From a bacterium (GTDB lineage: Bacteria > Actinomycetota > Acidimicrobiia > Spongiisociales > JAENVV01): DNA of 46,988 nucleotides. The stretch is from assembly GCA_024641305.1 (NCBI GenBank), contig JAHEDI010000026.1, positions 1 through 46,988 of the forward strand, written 5' to 3'. The notes below the pieces were generated by a model. The model made no database searches. It worked only from the letters and a program-made list of their open reading frames with translations, and was not told the DNA's origin. Position numbers and translations under genes: made by a program. Below are positions 29,182-40,645 of the stretch, piece by piece; within the stretch, counting starts at the first letter, position 1; each line of letters begins with the position of its first letter.

Positions 29182-30440
29182 TCACGTTTCGTTGCTCCGG
29201 TGTAGATCTGGCGCGGACGGCCGATGCGGGTCGTATCGTCGCCATGCATTTCCTTCCACTGAGCGATCCAGCCCGGCATCCGCCCGATGGCGAATAGAAC
29301 CGTGAACATGTCGGTCGGAAAGCCCATGGCCCGGTAGATGACTCCCGAGTAGAAGTCGACGTTGGGATAGAGCTTCCGGCTTACGAAGTAGTCGTCTTCG
29401 CTCACGATCGATTCGAGCTCCATGGCCATGTCGAGCAGCGGGTCGTCCAAACCGAGCATGTCGAGCACATCCTGGGCGACCTGTTTGATGATCCTGGCTC
29501 GTGGGTCGAAATTTCGGTACACGCGGTGGCCAAAACCCATCAAACGGAACGGGTCATCTTTGTCTTTGGCCCGGTCGACCCAATGACTGACATCACCAGG
29601 TTGCTCGACCATCTCGGAGAGCATTTCAACGACCGACTGGTTGGCGCCGCCGTGGAGCGGCCCCGACAGGGCGTGAATGCCGGCTGCCACGCTTGAGAAC
29701 AGATTGGCCTGACCGGAACCGACGATCCGCACGGTAGACGCCGAGCAGTTCTGTTCATGGTCGGCGTGGAGGATGAAGAGGGTGTTCAACGCATTCGATA
29801 TCACGGGATCGGGTTCGTACTCCTCAGCAGGAACCGAGAACATCATGTGGAGGAACCGGCTTGAGTAGTCGAGATCGTTGCGCGGATAAACGTAAGGCTG
29901 ATGAACCCGGTACTTGTATGACCACGCCGCCATCGTGATGACTTTCGAGATCAGTCTGGTGGTCGAAATCCGCACCGCCTCTTCATCGCTCGGATCGAGT
30001 GCGTCCGGATAATACGATGCCATCGCCGAGACTTCCGACGCCAGGATCTGCATCGGGTGTGCCGCATGCGGGAACGCCTCAAAGAGGTGCTTCATATCTT
30101 CTCGCACCAGAGAGTGCGACGTGATCTCCTCGGTGAACGTCTCCAATTCACTCCGAGTCGGAAGCTCACCATTGGACAGGAGCCAGGCGACTTCGAGGAA
30201 GTCGGCGTTGGTGGCAAGTTGCTCGATCGGGTATCCGCGATAGCGCAGGATCCCTTCTTCACCATTGATGAACGTAATTGCAGACTTGGTCTCGGCGGTG
30301 TTCCCGAAGCCCCGATCGAAGGTCGTGACGCCGGTTTCCTTGCGTAAACTGCTGATGTCGATGGCGATTTCGCCCTCGGAGCCAACTATCACCGGAAGGC
30401 TTAGTGTTTTGTCTCCGATGGTGAGTGATGCGTCGTTCAT
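29142..30440 (-). CDS. gltA: citrate synthase (type II)
   Basis: 432 residues, close to E. coli GltA in length and numbering. Catalytic residues His263 (GPLHGGAN), His305 (GFGHRVY) and Asp362 (NVDFYSG) are all present, and the N-terminal beta-domain (SLTIGDKTLSLPVIVGSEGEIAIDISSLR) is that of hexameric type II enzymes. It condenses oxaloacetate and acetyl-CoA in the TCA cycle. The start is ATG 30440, with AAGGAT five bases upstream; the longer upstream frame has no Shine-Dalgarno and no matching sequence. It lies opposite to the surrounding housekeeping genes. Confidence 0.96.
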   Translation of the reverse strand: MNDASLTIGDKTLSLPVIVGSEGEIAIDISSLRKETGVTTFDRGFGNTAETKSAITFINGEEGILRYRGYPIEQLATNADFLEVAWLLSNGELPTRSELETFTEEITSHSLVREDMKHLFEAFPHAAHPMQILASEVSAMASYYPDALDPSDEEAVRISTTRLISKVITMAAWSYKYRVHQPYVYPRNDLDYSSRFLHMMFSVPAEEYEPDPVISNALNTLFILHADHEQNCSASTVRIVGSGQANLFSSVAAGIHALSGPLHGGANQSVVEMLSEMVEQPGDVSHWVDRAKDKDDPFRLMGFGHRVYRNFDPRARIIKQVAQDVLDMLGLDDPLLDMAMELESIVSEDDYFVSRKLYPNVDFYSGVIYRAMGFPTDMFTVLFAIGRMPGWIAQWKEMHGDDTTRIGRPRQIYTGATKRDYPGIEGSESAST

Positions 30441-30472
30441 GTCATCCTTCCCGAATGGTGGTTGTCGGATGT

Positions 30473-30481
30473 GTAGCCTAC
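30473..30481. promoter_or_regulatory. GTAGCCTAC, possible shared -10 for gltA and pgsA
   Basis: The near-palindrome reads TAGCCT on the plus strand and TAGGCT on the minus strand, both of the TANNNT type used elsewhere in the window. It sits in the gap between the divergent genes gltA (ATG 30440) and pgsA (ATG 30543). No -35 is clear on either side. Confidence 0.3.
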
Positions 30482-30542
30482 TCGGACAGTAAGTCCTCAA
30501 AACGAGGGCCAACACACAGAATTTGTCCAGGAGTCGAACGAC

Positions 30543-31127
30543 ATGATTGAGCTGCGAGTCCGCAAGCGAGTTGATCGGCTGGTCAATCCGATCGGGCGTG
30601 CCCTCGCTCAGATCGGGGTTACTCCGACCTGGCTGACGCTGGTCGGGCTGGCCGCCACACTCAGCGGGGCGGTTCTGGTCGCTCGGGAGCACTTCATCGC
30701 CGGGGCGCTCGTGGCCGCCCTGGGTTCGGCACTTGACGGACTCGATGGTTCGGTGGCCAGAGCGAGAGGTTCGGCGTCGCGGTCGGGCGCCCTGTTGGAT
30801 TCGGTGGCGGACCGAATCGGCGAGACCGGTATGTGGGCAGGCTTGGCATTTGCCCTGTCCGACTCTGCTCGTCTCAGCCTGCTCTGCGTTCTCAGCCTGG
30901 GGGCCTCATTGCTGGTCTCCTATGTGCGCGGGAAGGCAGAAAGCCTCGGTGCTGATGGGCGCGGCGGGATCATGGGGCGGGCGGAGCGAGTCATTCTCAT
31001 GACCATCGGGCTGCTCTTCATCGACTATGTAGAGGTCATGCTATGGGCGATGGCCGTCCTGACCTGGCTAACCGTGTTGCAGCGCTTCTTTATAAGCTGG
31101 CGGCAGCTCGAACACGGATCTCCATGA
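30543..31127 (+). CDS. pgsA: CDP-alcohol phosphatidyltransferase (phosphatidylinositol-phosphate synthase type)
   Basis: 194 residues with about six membrane helices and the complete family motif D-x2-D-G-x2-A-R-x8-G-x3-D-x3-D, seen as LDGLDGSVARARG...GALLDSVADR. It transfers a phosphatidyl group from CDP-diacylglycerol to an alcohol in the inner membrane; next to pimA and the PIM acyltransferase the acceptor is most likely inositol-phosphate. The same order is found in Mycobacterium. The stop overlaps the next ATG (ATGA), so the three lipid genes form one operon. Confidence 0.9.
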   Translation: MIELRVRKRVDRLVNPIGRALAQIGVTPTWLTLVGLAATLSGAVLVAREHFIAGALVAALGSALDGLDGSVARARGSASRSGALLDSVADRIGETGMWAGLAFALSDSARLSLLCVLSLGASLLVSYVRGKAESLGADGRGGIMGRAERVILMTIGLLFIDYVEVMLWAMAVLTWLTVLQRFFISWRQLEHGSP

Positions 31128-32002
31128 ACTATTCGGGGTTCCGGGTAGCCTCGGCCCTGCTGGGGGTTCTTCCCGAATGGGCCATGCGTCGCCTAGGAGA
31201 GACCGTGGGTTATGTTGCCTGGCTCTGGGCAGGCAAGCGCAAGCACAACGCCACCCGGGCGATGGCCCGAGTGCTCGGCGAGAACCCGGATGCGCCGAGC
31301 CCCCAGACGATCCAGACGGCCCGGGCCCTGTTCACGTCGTATGGTCGGTATTGGGCCGAAACGTTCTGGATTCGACCTCGCCGCGTCAGGGCGATTCACC
31401 GCCATATCGAGGTGCAGGGGATCGAGCACTTTCGGGCGGCACTTGCGGCCGGGAAAGGCGTCATCTTTGCGCTTCCCCATGTTGGTAACTGGGAAGTGGC
31501 CGGCACCGTTGCGGCCGCTGAGGGGGCCGAGTTGATGGCTGTGGCCGAAAAGCTTAAAGATGATCGAATTGTCAATTGGTTTGTCGGACTCCGGAAGGCA
31601 TTGGGAATCGACGTCGTCCTGGCGACCGGCCGTGAAAAGGTGTTCGAGGTCTGTGCCGAGGGTTTAAGGCGGAATGCAGCTGTGGCCTTGTTGGCCGACA
31701 GGAACCTCTCGGGGAGGGGAGTGATCGTTTCCTTTTTCGGCGAAGACACCCGCCTTCCGGTTGGACCCGCCCGGCTTGCCTTGGAAACTGGCGCGCCGAT
31801 CGTGCCGGTGGGATCGTTCTTCCAGGAGGGCCGTGGACATCTGGTGACGATGTTGGATCCCGTCGATGTAGGGCCGGATGACGACGTCGCGTCCCTCACG
31901 GCCAAGGTGGCGTCTGCTCTCGAGGTGGTCGTTCGTTTGGACCCTGCACAATGGCACATGATGCAACCGAATTGGCCGTCCGATCGACTCGTTTCCCGGT
32001 AG
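31124..32002 (+). CDS. phosphatidylinositol mannoside acyltransferase (LpxL/HtrB-like)
   Basis: About 292 residues of the lysophospholipid acyltransferase family. The catalytic H-x4-E is in LPHVGNWEVAG near residue 122, followed by LADRNLSGRGVIVSFFGEDTRLPVGPARLALETGAPIVPVG, the usual substrate block. It probably acylates phosphatidylinositol mannosides on the cytosolic face of the membrane, with pgsA before and pimA after it. ATG 31124 overlaps the pgsA stop (ATGA); the in-frame start at 31043 lies inside pgsA. Confidence 0.88.
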   Translation: MNYSGFRVASALLGVLPEWAMRRLGETVGYVAWLWAGKRKHNATRAMARVLGENPDAPSPQTIQTARALFTSYGRYWAETFWIRPRRVRAIHRHIEVQGIEHFRAALAAGKGVIFALPHVGNWEVAGTVAAAEGAELMAVAEKLKDDRIVNWFVGLRKALGIDVVLATGREKVFEVCAEGLRRNAAVALLADRNLSGRGVIVSFFGEDTRLPVGPARLALETGAPIVPVGSFFQEGRGHLVTMLDPVDVGPDDDVASLTAKVASALEVVVRLDPAQWHMMQPNWPSDRLVSR

Positions 32003-32015
32003 TGGCGGTCGGCAG

Positions 32016-33029
32016 ATGACCCGTTTGGCGATCGTGTCACCGTACGCCCTTGACCTTCCCGGCGGCGTGCAGGATCAGGTGCTCGGCTTGGCCGAGCACC
32101 TCCAAGACCGTGGAGTGGATGTAACGGTCATCGGCCCCCGGACTGACGGTACGGGAGTCGGCGGGGTCAGTCGGGTGCGGGCGAACGGTTCGGTGGCGCC
32201 GATTTCGCTCGATCCTGGAAGCTGGAAGGCCGTGCGATCAGCCTTGCGAGGATTCGATGTCATTCATGTGCATGAACCCCTGATGCCGCTCGTTTCATGG
32301 GCGGCCATGTCCGTACCGGCGGCGCGCAAAGTCGTCACGTTTCATGCCGATCCATCAGCCTGGATCCGGATGCTATACCGGGTAACCCGTCCCGGGTGGA
32401 TGGTTGGTCGAAACACCAGCATCGTGGCCGTGTCAGCGACCGCTGCCAGTGCCCTGGACTGGCTCCCGCAGGTCCGCGTCATCCCCAACGGCGTACGGGC
32501 GATACGCTCGTCGGAGCCGAGGGATCTCAAGCAGGTCACCTTTTTGGGGCGTGACGAACCGCGCAAGGGATTGGCGGTTCTGCTGGCCGCCTGGCCGGCG
32601 GTTCGGGCCAGACAACCTGATGCACGCCTGGTGGTCATGGGGACTGAGGGTCGCGACGGTGACGGAGTCACCTTTCTTGGTCGGGTCGACCAGCCAACCA
32701 AGGACGTCCAACTGGCGGTCACCGGGGTCTTCTGCGCTCCGAACCTGGGAGGCGAGAGTTTCGGCATCACGGTCGTCGAGGCAATGAGCGCCGGATGTGC
32801 CGTCGTGGCCTCGGACCTCCCGGCCTTCCGAGACGTTCTTGGGGAGTGCGGATCCTGGTTTACTCCGGGCGACTCGGTGGCGCTCGCCGGTCGAATAGTT
32901 CAACTGCTTGGTGATCCTGAGGAGGTGCGGACCAGGGGAGACCGGGCCCGGATTCGGTCGCTTGACTACTCCTGGGATCGAGTGACTGATTCCTATCTAG
33001 AGCTGTACGGGATCGACTCGGCAAAGTAA
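32016..33029 (+). CDS. pimA: GT4 glycosyltransferase, phosphatidylinositol mannosyltransferase
   Basis: 337 residues with the two-domain GT-B fold. The N-terminal PYALDLPGGVQDQVLGLAEHL (nucleotide-sugar/acceptor loop) and VIHVHEPLMPL are typical of PimA. FHADPSAWIRML is the acceptor region. The C-terminal half has FLGRDEPRKGLAVLL and the E-x7-E motif in GESFGITVVEAMSAG. It transfers mannose from GDP-mannose to phosphatidylinositol on the inner leaflet. It starts 13 bases after the acyltransferase gene. Confidence 0.9.
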   Translation: MTRLAIVSPYALDLPGGVQDQVLGLAEHLQDRGVDVTVIGPRTDGTGVGGVSRVRANGSVAPISLDPGSWKAVRSALRGFDVIHVHEPLMPLVSWAAMSVPAARKVVTFHADPSAWIRMLYRVTRPGWMVGRNTSIVAVSATAASALDWLPQVRVIPNGVRAIRSSEPRDLKQVTFLGRDEPRKGLAVLLAAWPAVRARQPDARLVVMGTEGRDGDGVTFLGRVDQPTKDVQLAVTGVFCAPNLGGESFGITVVEAMSAGCAVVASDLPAFRDVLGECGSWFTPGDSVALAGRIVQLLGDPEEVRTRGDRARIRSLDYSWDRVTDSYLELYGIDSAK

Positions 33030-33081
33030 CCGGGGACGGCTAACTTGGCAGCATTCGTAGGCTCACTCACAAGGATGTTCG

Positions 33082-34110
33082 ATGCGCCGCACCATGATCG
33101 TCTTCTTCGCTGCCGTATTGGCACTTGGTGCTTGCTCTTCGGGGAACTCGTCCGAAGAACCGACAACCAGCCAGGCCGTGGTCGTCGAGTCGACGTTCGC
33201 AACCTCTACCACCGCTGTCGAGATCCCGGTGGACCAGGAAGTGTGGCCGCTCACCGGCCTGCCGACGAGTGGCGGGGACGCCACAACGGCTCCGGTGTTG
33301 ATCGTCAAGATCGATAACACACCATCTTCACGTCCCCAGGCCGGCCTGGCCGCCGCCGACCTCGTTTTTGATGTGCTCGTTGAAGGCGGTATTTCCCGGT
33401 TCCTGGCCGTTTTTCAGTCGTCCATGCCGGAGGAAGTCGGCCCGGTGCGTAGCGCCCGCGAGGTCGATCCAAAGTTGATCGAACCGTTCGGAGCGTTGTA
33501 CGCGTACTCGGGCGGCCAGGATTTTGTCGTCAGTCGCTTGAGGTCGGTCGCGACTGACGTGGGGTTTCCACGTTTGGGTGAGGCTGCCTATTACCGCTCG
33601 ACGCAACGACCAGCCCCCTACGACGTGATTTTGCGCACCGCCGATGTCGTCGACACAGAGCACGGTGGGCTGTCGAGTGGCCTGCTTTTTGGTGAGCTAC
33701 CCGACAACGTCGGCAAGCCTGCGACTGACATTTCGCTCAGCCTTTCCAGCATGAACGAAGTCGGCTATCTGTATACGAACGGCTCATATGCCCGGTCCGT
33801 CGGCGGAGAGCCGCATCGCGATGAGGCGGATGGTCCGATTTCGGTAACCAATGTGGTCGTTGTGTTCGTGGATGTGCTGGCCACGGGCCGCACCGACTCG
33901 GCCGGAGCGGCAGTACCCGACTACGACGTGGTGGGATCCGGAGCGGCCATCGTGTTCAGGGACGGGAGGGCCATCGAGGGAACGTGGCAACGTTCGACCT
34001 CGGCAAATTTGTTTGCTCTTCTTGACGAGGATGGCGAGCAGATCCCATTGGCACCGGGTACCACGTGGATTGAGGTCGTACCGAATGGCCGTCCCACGAC
34101 CTGGAAGTAG
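33082..34110 (+). CDS. DUF3048 (YerB-like) lipoprotein
   Basis: 342 residues with a signal peptide ending in the lipobox LALGAC (Cys18), followed by a Ser/Thr linker. The DUF3048 domain begins at VWPLTGLPT and contains VLIVKIDNTPSSRPQAGLAAADLVFDVLVEGGISRFLAVFQS and VGPVRSAREVDPKLIEPFGALYAYSGGQ, which are its hallmarks. The C-terminal domain closes with GTTWIEVVPN. It probably sits outside the membrane; a cell-envelope role is likely but the reaction is unknown. AAGGA precedes the ATG. It lies between pimA and pdxS in the same direction. Confidence 0.85.
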   Translation: MRRTMIVFFAAVLALGACSSGNSSEEPTTSQAVVVESTFATSTTAVEIPVDQEVWPLTGLPTSGGDATTAPVLIVKIDNTPSSRPQAGLAAADLVFDVLVEGGISRFLAVFQSSMPEEVGPVRSAREVDPKLIEPFGALYAYSGGQDFVVSRLRSVATDVGFPRLGEAAYYRSTQRPAPYDVILRTADVVDTEHGGLSSGLLFGELPDNVGKPATDISLSLSSMNEVGYLYTNGSYARSVGGEPHRDEADGPISVTNVVVVFVDVLATGRTDSAGAAVPDYDVVGSGAAIVFRDGRAIEGTWQRSTSANLFALLDEDGEQIPLAPGTTWIEVVPNGRPTTWK

Positions 34111-34134
34111 ACTGAAAAGAAACGAGGAGATCCC

Positions 34135-35016
34135 ATGGAACAGGCGACGGATCGCGTGAAGCGAGGGTTAGCCGAAATGCTCAAAGGCGGCGTCATCATG
34201 GACGTCGTCAACGCCGAGCAAGCCAAGGTTGCAGAGGACGCCGGAGCGGTGGCCGTGATGGCGCTTGAGCGCGTCCCGGCCGATATCCGCAAGGACGGTG
34301 GCGTTGCCCGGATGTCCGACCCCGAGATGATCGACGCAATCATCGAAGCGGTCAGCATCCCGGTGATGGCCAAAGCCCGAATTGGCCATTTTGTCGAAGC
34401 GCAGGTACTCCAGGCGATCGGGGTCGATTACGTCGACGAGTCCGAAGTGCTGACGCCCGCCGATGAGGAAAACCATATCGACAAGTGGCAATTCACGACG
34501 CCCTTCGTGTGCGGGGCCCGCAATCTGGGTGAAGCCCTTCGGAGAATCGGCGAAGGTGCGGCGATGATCCGAACCAAGGGTGAAGCCGGGACCGGCAACG
34601 TCGTTGAAGCGGTTCGCCACATGCGCCAGATCACCGCCGACATTCGGGCTCTTTCCACGATGGGTTCGGAAGAACTCATGCGTGCGGCCCGCGATCTTCA
34701 GGCCCCGTTCGATCTCGTGCAAGAAGTCGCCAACAGCGGCAAGCTGCCGGTCGTCAATTTCGCGGCTGGGGGTCTGGCGACCCCGGCCGATGCTGCGATG
34801 ATGATGCAACTTGGTTGCGATGGTGTGTTCGTCGGTTCGGGTATCTTCAAGAGCGGAGACCCTTCGGCCCGCGCCAAGGCGATCGTCGAGGCCACCACGT
34901 ATTATCAAGATCCTTTGATCATCGCCAAGGTTTCGCGGAACCTTGGCGAGCCAATGGTTGGCATCGAAATCGATACCCTCCAGGACTCTGAACGGTTCGA
35001 CAAACGAGGCTGGTAG
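34135..35016 (+). CDS. pdxS: pyridoxal 5'-phosphate synthase, PdxS subunit
   Basis: 293 residues of the TIM-barrel PLP synthase. Lys80 ([10 protein letters not shown]) and Lys148 ([11 protein letters not shown]) are the two Schiff-base lysines. [26 protein letters not shown] and [11 protein letters not shown] are standard blocks. It makes PLP from ribose 5-phosphate, glyceraldehyde 3-phosphate and ammonia delivered by PdxT. AGGAGAT precedes the ATG, and pdxT starts directly after the stop (TAGATG). Confidence 0.97.
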   Translation: MEQATDRVKRGLAEMLKGGVIMDVVNAEQAKVAEDAGAVAVMALERVPADIRKDGGVARMSDPEMIDAIIEAVSIPVMAKARIGHFVEAQVLQAIGVDYVDESEVLTPADEENHIDKWQFTTPFVCGARNLGEALRRIGEGAAMIRTKGEAGTGNVVEAVRHMRQITADIRALSTMGSEELMRAARDLQAPFDLVQEVANSGKLPVVNFAAGGLATPADAAMMMQLGCDGVFVGSGIFKSGDPSARAKAIVEATTYYQDPLIIAKVSRNLGEPMVGIEIDTLQDSERFDKRGW

Positions 35017-35583
35017 ATGATTGGCATTCTTGCCCTTCAAGGAGATGTGCGCGAGCACGAACTGATGCTCGAGGGTTTGGGCGTTTCGACCAGACAGGTT
35101 CGCAAGGTCGATGAGTTGGACGGTCTCGATGGGCTGGTGATTCCGGGAGGGGAGTCAACTACGATCGGGCGACTTGCCACGCTGTACGGCCTGATGGAAC
35201 CACTGCGCGAAGCAATCGCCGGTGGATTACCAACCTACGGAACCTGTGCCGGACTCATCCTGCTCGCCGACCGCTTGGCCGAAGGAACCCAACCGCTGTT
35301 GGGCGTGCTCGATGTCGTTGTGCGTCGAAACGCCTTCGGCAATCAGAACGACTCGTTCGAAGCCGATTTGCCGATTCACGGTATGATCGACCCATTCCAC
35401 GCAGTCTTCATTCGTGCGCCTTGGATTGATTCGGTCGGAGATTCGGTTGAGGTGTTGGCTTCGTGGGAGGGTCACCCGATTATGGTCCGGCAAGGCCACA
35501 TCCTGGCGAGCGCCTTTCATCCCGAGCTCACCAAAGACCAGCGGGTCCATCATTTGTTTGTCACCATGACCAAGGAGATTTGA
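35017..35583 (+). CDS. pdxT: PLP synthase glutaminase subunit PdxT
   Basis: 188 residues with the class I glutaminase triad: Cys77 (YGTCAGLILLA), His168 and Glu170 (FHPELT). PGGESTTIGRL is the PdxT signature. It releases ammonia from glutamine for PdxS. Its ATG directly follows the pdxS stop, so the two subunits are made in step. Confidence 0.97.
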   Translation: MIGILALQGDVREHELMLEGLGVSTRQVRKVDELDGLDGLVIPGGESTTIGRLATLYGLMEPLREAIAGGLPTYGTCAGLILLADRLAEGTQPLLGVLDVVVRRNAFGNQNDSFEADLPIHGMIDPFHAVFIRAPWIDSVGDSVEVLASWEGHPIMVRQGHILASAFHPELTKDQRVHHLFVTMTKEI

Positions 35584-35584
35584 G

Positions 35585-36325
35585 ATGTCGGGCCATTCAA
35601 AATGGGCGAATATCAAACACCGCAAGGGCCGCCAGGATGCCGCCAGAGGCAAATTGTTTGCCAAGTTGGTCAAAGCCATAGAAGCGGCCGCCCGTGATGG
35701 GGGCGGCGACATCTCCGCCAACGCCACCTTGGCGACGGCAGTTGAGAAGGCGAAGGCCCAGTCTTTGCCGAGTGACAATATCGATCGGGCCATCAAGCGC
35801 GGCATCGGCGATGTTGACGGCGCCAACTATGAAGAGTTCTTCTACGAGGGCTACGGACCCGGTGGGGTTGCGCTCCTTGTGCAAATTCTGACGGATAATC
35901 GAAATCGAGCATCGTCCGACGTACGGGCGACGTTCAGTCGCAATGGCGGGAATCTGGGCGAGCCTGGATCTGTCGCCTATCTGTTTGAACAGAAGGGATA
36001 CTTCCTTGTCGCCGGGGACGAAGACGAGGTGATGATGGCAGCCCTCGATGCCGGCGCAGAAGACGTCCGACCTTCAGGTGACCATTTTGAGGTTATAACG
36101 GCGCCGAGTGACTATCGGGCGGTTCGAGCCGGGCTCGAAGCGGCCGGGGTGCCAATCGAATCAGGTGAGGTCACCCAACTCCCGATGACATCGGTGCCGG
36201 TCGACGAGGCCACCGCTCCGAAGGTATTACGGTTGCTCGATGCGCTCGACGATGTAGACGATGTGCAAACCGTCTACTGCAATTTCGATATTTCAGACGA
36301 GGTCATGGCCACGCTCGACGTCTGA
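35585..36325 (+). CDS. yebC: YebC/PmpR-family protein
   Basis: 246 residues starting with the invariant MSGHSKWANIKHRKGRQDAARG block, followed by GYGPGGVALLVQILTDNRNR and GNLGEPGSVAYLFEQKG. Members bind DNA as transcription regulators or help ribosomes at polyproline stretches; which role applies here is unknown. It follows pdxT by one base and precedes ruvC, as in many bacteria. Confidence 0.95.
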   Translation: MSGHSKWANIKHRKGRQDAARGKLFAKLVKAIEAAARDGGGDISANATLATAVEKAKAQSLPSDNIDRAIKRGIGDVDGANYEEFFYEGYGPGGVALLVQILTDNRNRASSDVRATFSRNGGNLGEPGSVAYLFEQKGYFLVAGDEDEVMMAALDAGAEDVRPSGDHFEVITAPSDYRAVRAGLEAAGVPIESGEVTQLPMTSVPVDEATAPKVLRLLDALDDVDDVQTVYCNFDISDEVMATLDV

Positions 36326-36355
36326 TTGATCCTCCGAAAACCGGGCAGCCCACGC

Positions 36356-36361
36356 TACAGT
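36356..36361 (+). promoter_or_regulatory. possible -10 element for ruvC
   Basis: TACAGT ends ten bases before ATG 36372. No clear -35 or Shine-Dalgarno is seen in the 46-base gap after yebC. Confidence 0.3.
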
Positions 36362-36371
36362 ACCCAAACAT

Positions 36372-36857
36372 ATGTTCGTACTAGGAGTTGATCCGGGACT
36401 GACCCGCACCGGGTACGCCGTGCTATCAGATCGCAACCTGCGACCTGCCTTGCGCACCGTCGGGGTCATTCGTACCGCGCGAGGCGACACGCTTGCCGAA
36501 CGACTCGCCGAACTGTATGCGGATCTGTCGGCGGTTGTTGCCGAGCATGAACCGGAAGTCATGGCGATCGAATCTGTATTCGTGAATCAGAATCTCCAGA
36601 CCGCCATGTCGGTGGCACGGGCCAGCGGGGTCATCATCCTCGTTGCTGCCGAACGCCGGTTACCGGTTTTTGAATACACACCTTCGGCAGTGAAATCGGC
36701 TGTATGTGGTTATGGTTCGGCCACCAAGGACCAGGTCCAAGAGATGATCATGCGCCGACTCGACCTCCCGTCAGCACCCCAACCGGCCGACGCAGCCGAT
36801 GCGGTTGCGGTCGCCCTCTGTCACATGCAATCAGCCCGACTGCGGGTGGCACAATGA
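36372..36857 (+). CDS. ruvC: Holliday junction resolvase RuvC
   Basis: 161 residues with the four catalytic acids Asp7 (GVDPGLTRTG), Glu67 (AIESVF), Asp140 and Asp143 (ADAADA). It cleaves Holliday junctions within the RuvABC complex. The stop overlaps the ruvA start (ATGA). Confidence 0.96.
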   Translation: MFVLGVDPGLTRTGYAVLSDRNLRPALRTVGVIRTARGDTLAERLAELYADLSAVVAEHEPEVMAIESVFVNQNLQTAMSVARASGVIILVAAERRLPVFEYTPSAVKSAVCGYGSATKDQVQEMIMRRLDLPSAPQPADAADAVAVALCHMQSARLRVAQ

Positions 36858-37429
36858 TCGAACGACTGCGGGGAACTCTGGTTGGCAGGCGTCTCGACCG
36901 GGTCATTATCGATGTTGCCGGGGTCGGCTATTCCGTATATGTCCCGACCTCGACGACCCGGGACCTGCCCGGAGTCGGCGAGGAAGTCGTCCTCCATACT
37001 CACCTCTACGTTCGCGAAGACGCGATGGTGTTGTACGGATTTGATGAGGAGTCGGCCCTCGATATGTTCCGGCTCCTGCTTAGCGCTCCCGGGGTCGGCC
37101 CGAAAGTGGCTCTCGCGATGATTTCTTCGTTGGCCGTTGCCGATATCCAGCGGATCATCCTCTCCGAAGATGCCGACGGCCTCACCGTGGTGCCCGGGAT
37201 TGGAAAACGGTCGGCTCAGAAGATCATCCTTGAGCTCAAACCCAAGCTGGCTGGCCTGGATGTCGCCATCGTCGGTGCGGTCGGTGCGTCTCAGCACGTT
37301 CGTGACGCTCTTGAGGGACTCGGCTACACACCAGCGGAGATTCGAGAGGTGGTTGGTTCCTTGTCCCATGATCAGACCATCGAGGAACAAATTCGCCAGG
37401 CCCTCCGGATGTTGGGGAGGGGAGCATGA
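36854..37429 (+). CDS. ruvA: Holliday junction DNA-binding subunit RuvA
   Basis: About 191 residues: MIERLRGTLVGRR OB-fold start, LYVREDAMVLYGF, two helix-hairpin-helix motifs (LLSAPGVGPKVALAMIS and LTVVPGIGKRSAQKIILEL), and a C-terminal RuvB-contact domain (ALEGLGYTPAEIREVV). ATG 36854 overlaps the ruvC stop; the longer frame back to 36704 lies inside ruvC. Confidence 0.96.
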   Translation: MIERLRGTLVGRRLDRVIIDVAGVGYSVYVPTSTTRDLPGVGEEVVLHTHLYVREDAMVLYGFDEESALDMFRLLLSAPGVGPKVALAMISSLAVADIQRIILSEDADGLTVVPGIGKRSAQKIILELKPKLAGLDVAIVGAVGASQHVRDALEGLGYTPAEIREVVGSLSHDQTIEEQIRQALRMLGRGA

Positions 37430-38448
37430 GAGAGGAGAGCGTGCTCACCGCCGCCCCGATCGAAGATGATCGAATAACCGAGGTAACGCTCCGACCTCAG
37501 AATCTTGACGACTTCGTCGGACAAACGAAGCTGAAAGAACGGCTCATGATTTCTCTGGAGGCGGCGAGCACCCTCGGGAAGCCGCTCGATCACGTATTGC
37601 TTTCCGGCCCACCTGGTCTTGGCAAAACCACTCTCGCCCAAATCGTCGCCAACGAGCTTGGTTCCCGATTGCGGGTTACATCGGGCCCGGCGCTTGAGCG
37701 CCCGGGCGACCTAGCGTCGATTCTCACGCATCTCGACGAGCGTGACGTCTTCTTCATCGATGAAATTCATCGCCTCCCACGGGCGGTTGAGGAAGTTCTG
37801 TACCCCGCGATGGAGGACTTCCAGCTCGACCTCGTGGTTGGCAAGGGCCCCGCCGCACAGTCACTCCGGTTGGATCTTCCCCGGTTTACATTGGTTGCCG
37901 CGACGACCCGTAAGGGCAAAGTGGCAGCCCCATTGCGGGATCGATTTGGAATCGTTGACAAACTCGATTTCTACGATGCTGCCGAACTCGACCAGATCAT
38001 CCAGCGGTCGGCCGGACTTCTTGACGTGGAAATCACCGCGACGGGAAGTGCGCTGGTGGCAAGTCGTAGTCGCGGCACTCCGCGGATTGCCAACCGTCTT
38101 CTCGCCCGGATGCATGACTACGCCGTGGCGCGGGCCGATGGCATCGTCGATGAAGCAACGGCCCTGGCTGCTTTGCAGGTGTTCGAAGTCGATGACCTCG
38201 GTCTCGACAAGGTCGACCGGGCCATTCTTGCGGCCATCGTGACAACGTTCAGCGGCGGGCCGGTAGGGCTATCGACGCTGGCAATCGCCGTCGGCGAAGA
38301 ACCCGAAACGGTCGAAGATGCCTACGAGCCATTTTTGATGCAAAGCGGATTGCTGCGGAGAACTCCGCGGGGACGGGTGGCCACACCTGCTGCCTATGCA
38401 CATATGGACGTCGTCCCGCCCGGCGGTCAGTCCTCGCTTTTGCCCTAA
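37426..38448 (+). CDS. ruvB: Holliday junction branch-migration ATPase RuvB
   Basis: 340 residues with Walker A (LSGPPGLGKTTLA), Walker B (VFFIDEIHRL), sensor 1 (LVAATTRKG), the arginine-finger region (PLRDRFGIVDKLDFYDAAEL) and the C-terminal winged-helix domain. It is the hexameric motor of RuvABC. Its ATG overlaps the ruvA stop (ATGA). Confidence 0.97.
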   Translation: MREESVLTAAPIEDDRITEVTLRPQNLDDFVGQTKLKERLMISLEAASTLGKPLDHVLLSGPPGLGKTTLAQIVANELGSRLRVTSGPALERPGDLASILTHLDERDVFFIDEIHRLPRAVEEVLYPAMEDFQLDLVVGKGPAAQSLRLDLPRFTLVAATTRKGKVAAPLRDRFGIVDKLDFYDAAELDQIIQRSAGLLDVEITATGSALVASRSRGTPRIANRLLARMHDYAVARADGIVDEATALAALQVFEVDDLGLDKVDRAILAAIVTTFSGGPVGLSTLAIAVGEEPETVEDAYEPFLMQSGLLRRTPRGRVATPAAYAHMDVVPPGGQSSLLP

Positions 38449-38466
38449 CCTTCGGGTCGGCCGCCC

Positions 38467-40628
<2,162 letters not shown>

Positions 40629-40645
40629 GACCCGGAGACAAAGAA

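Noticed and set aside
34168-35058. A 296-codon open frame on the minus strand
   Set aside because: It mirrors pdxS, a highly conserved gene in the opposite direction. Such shadows are common in GC-rich DNA.
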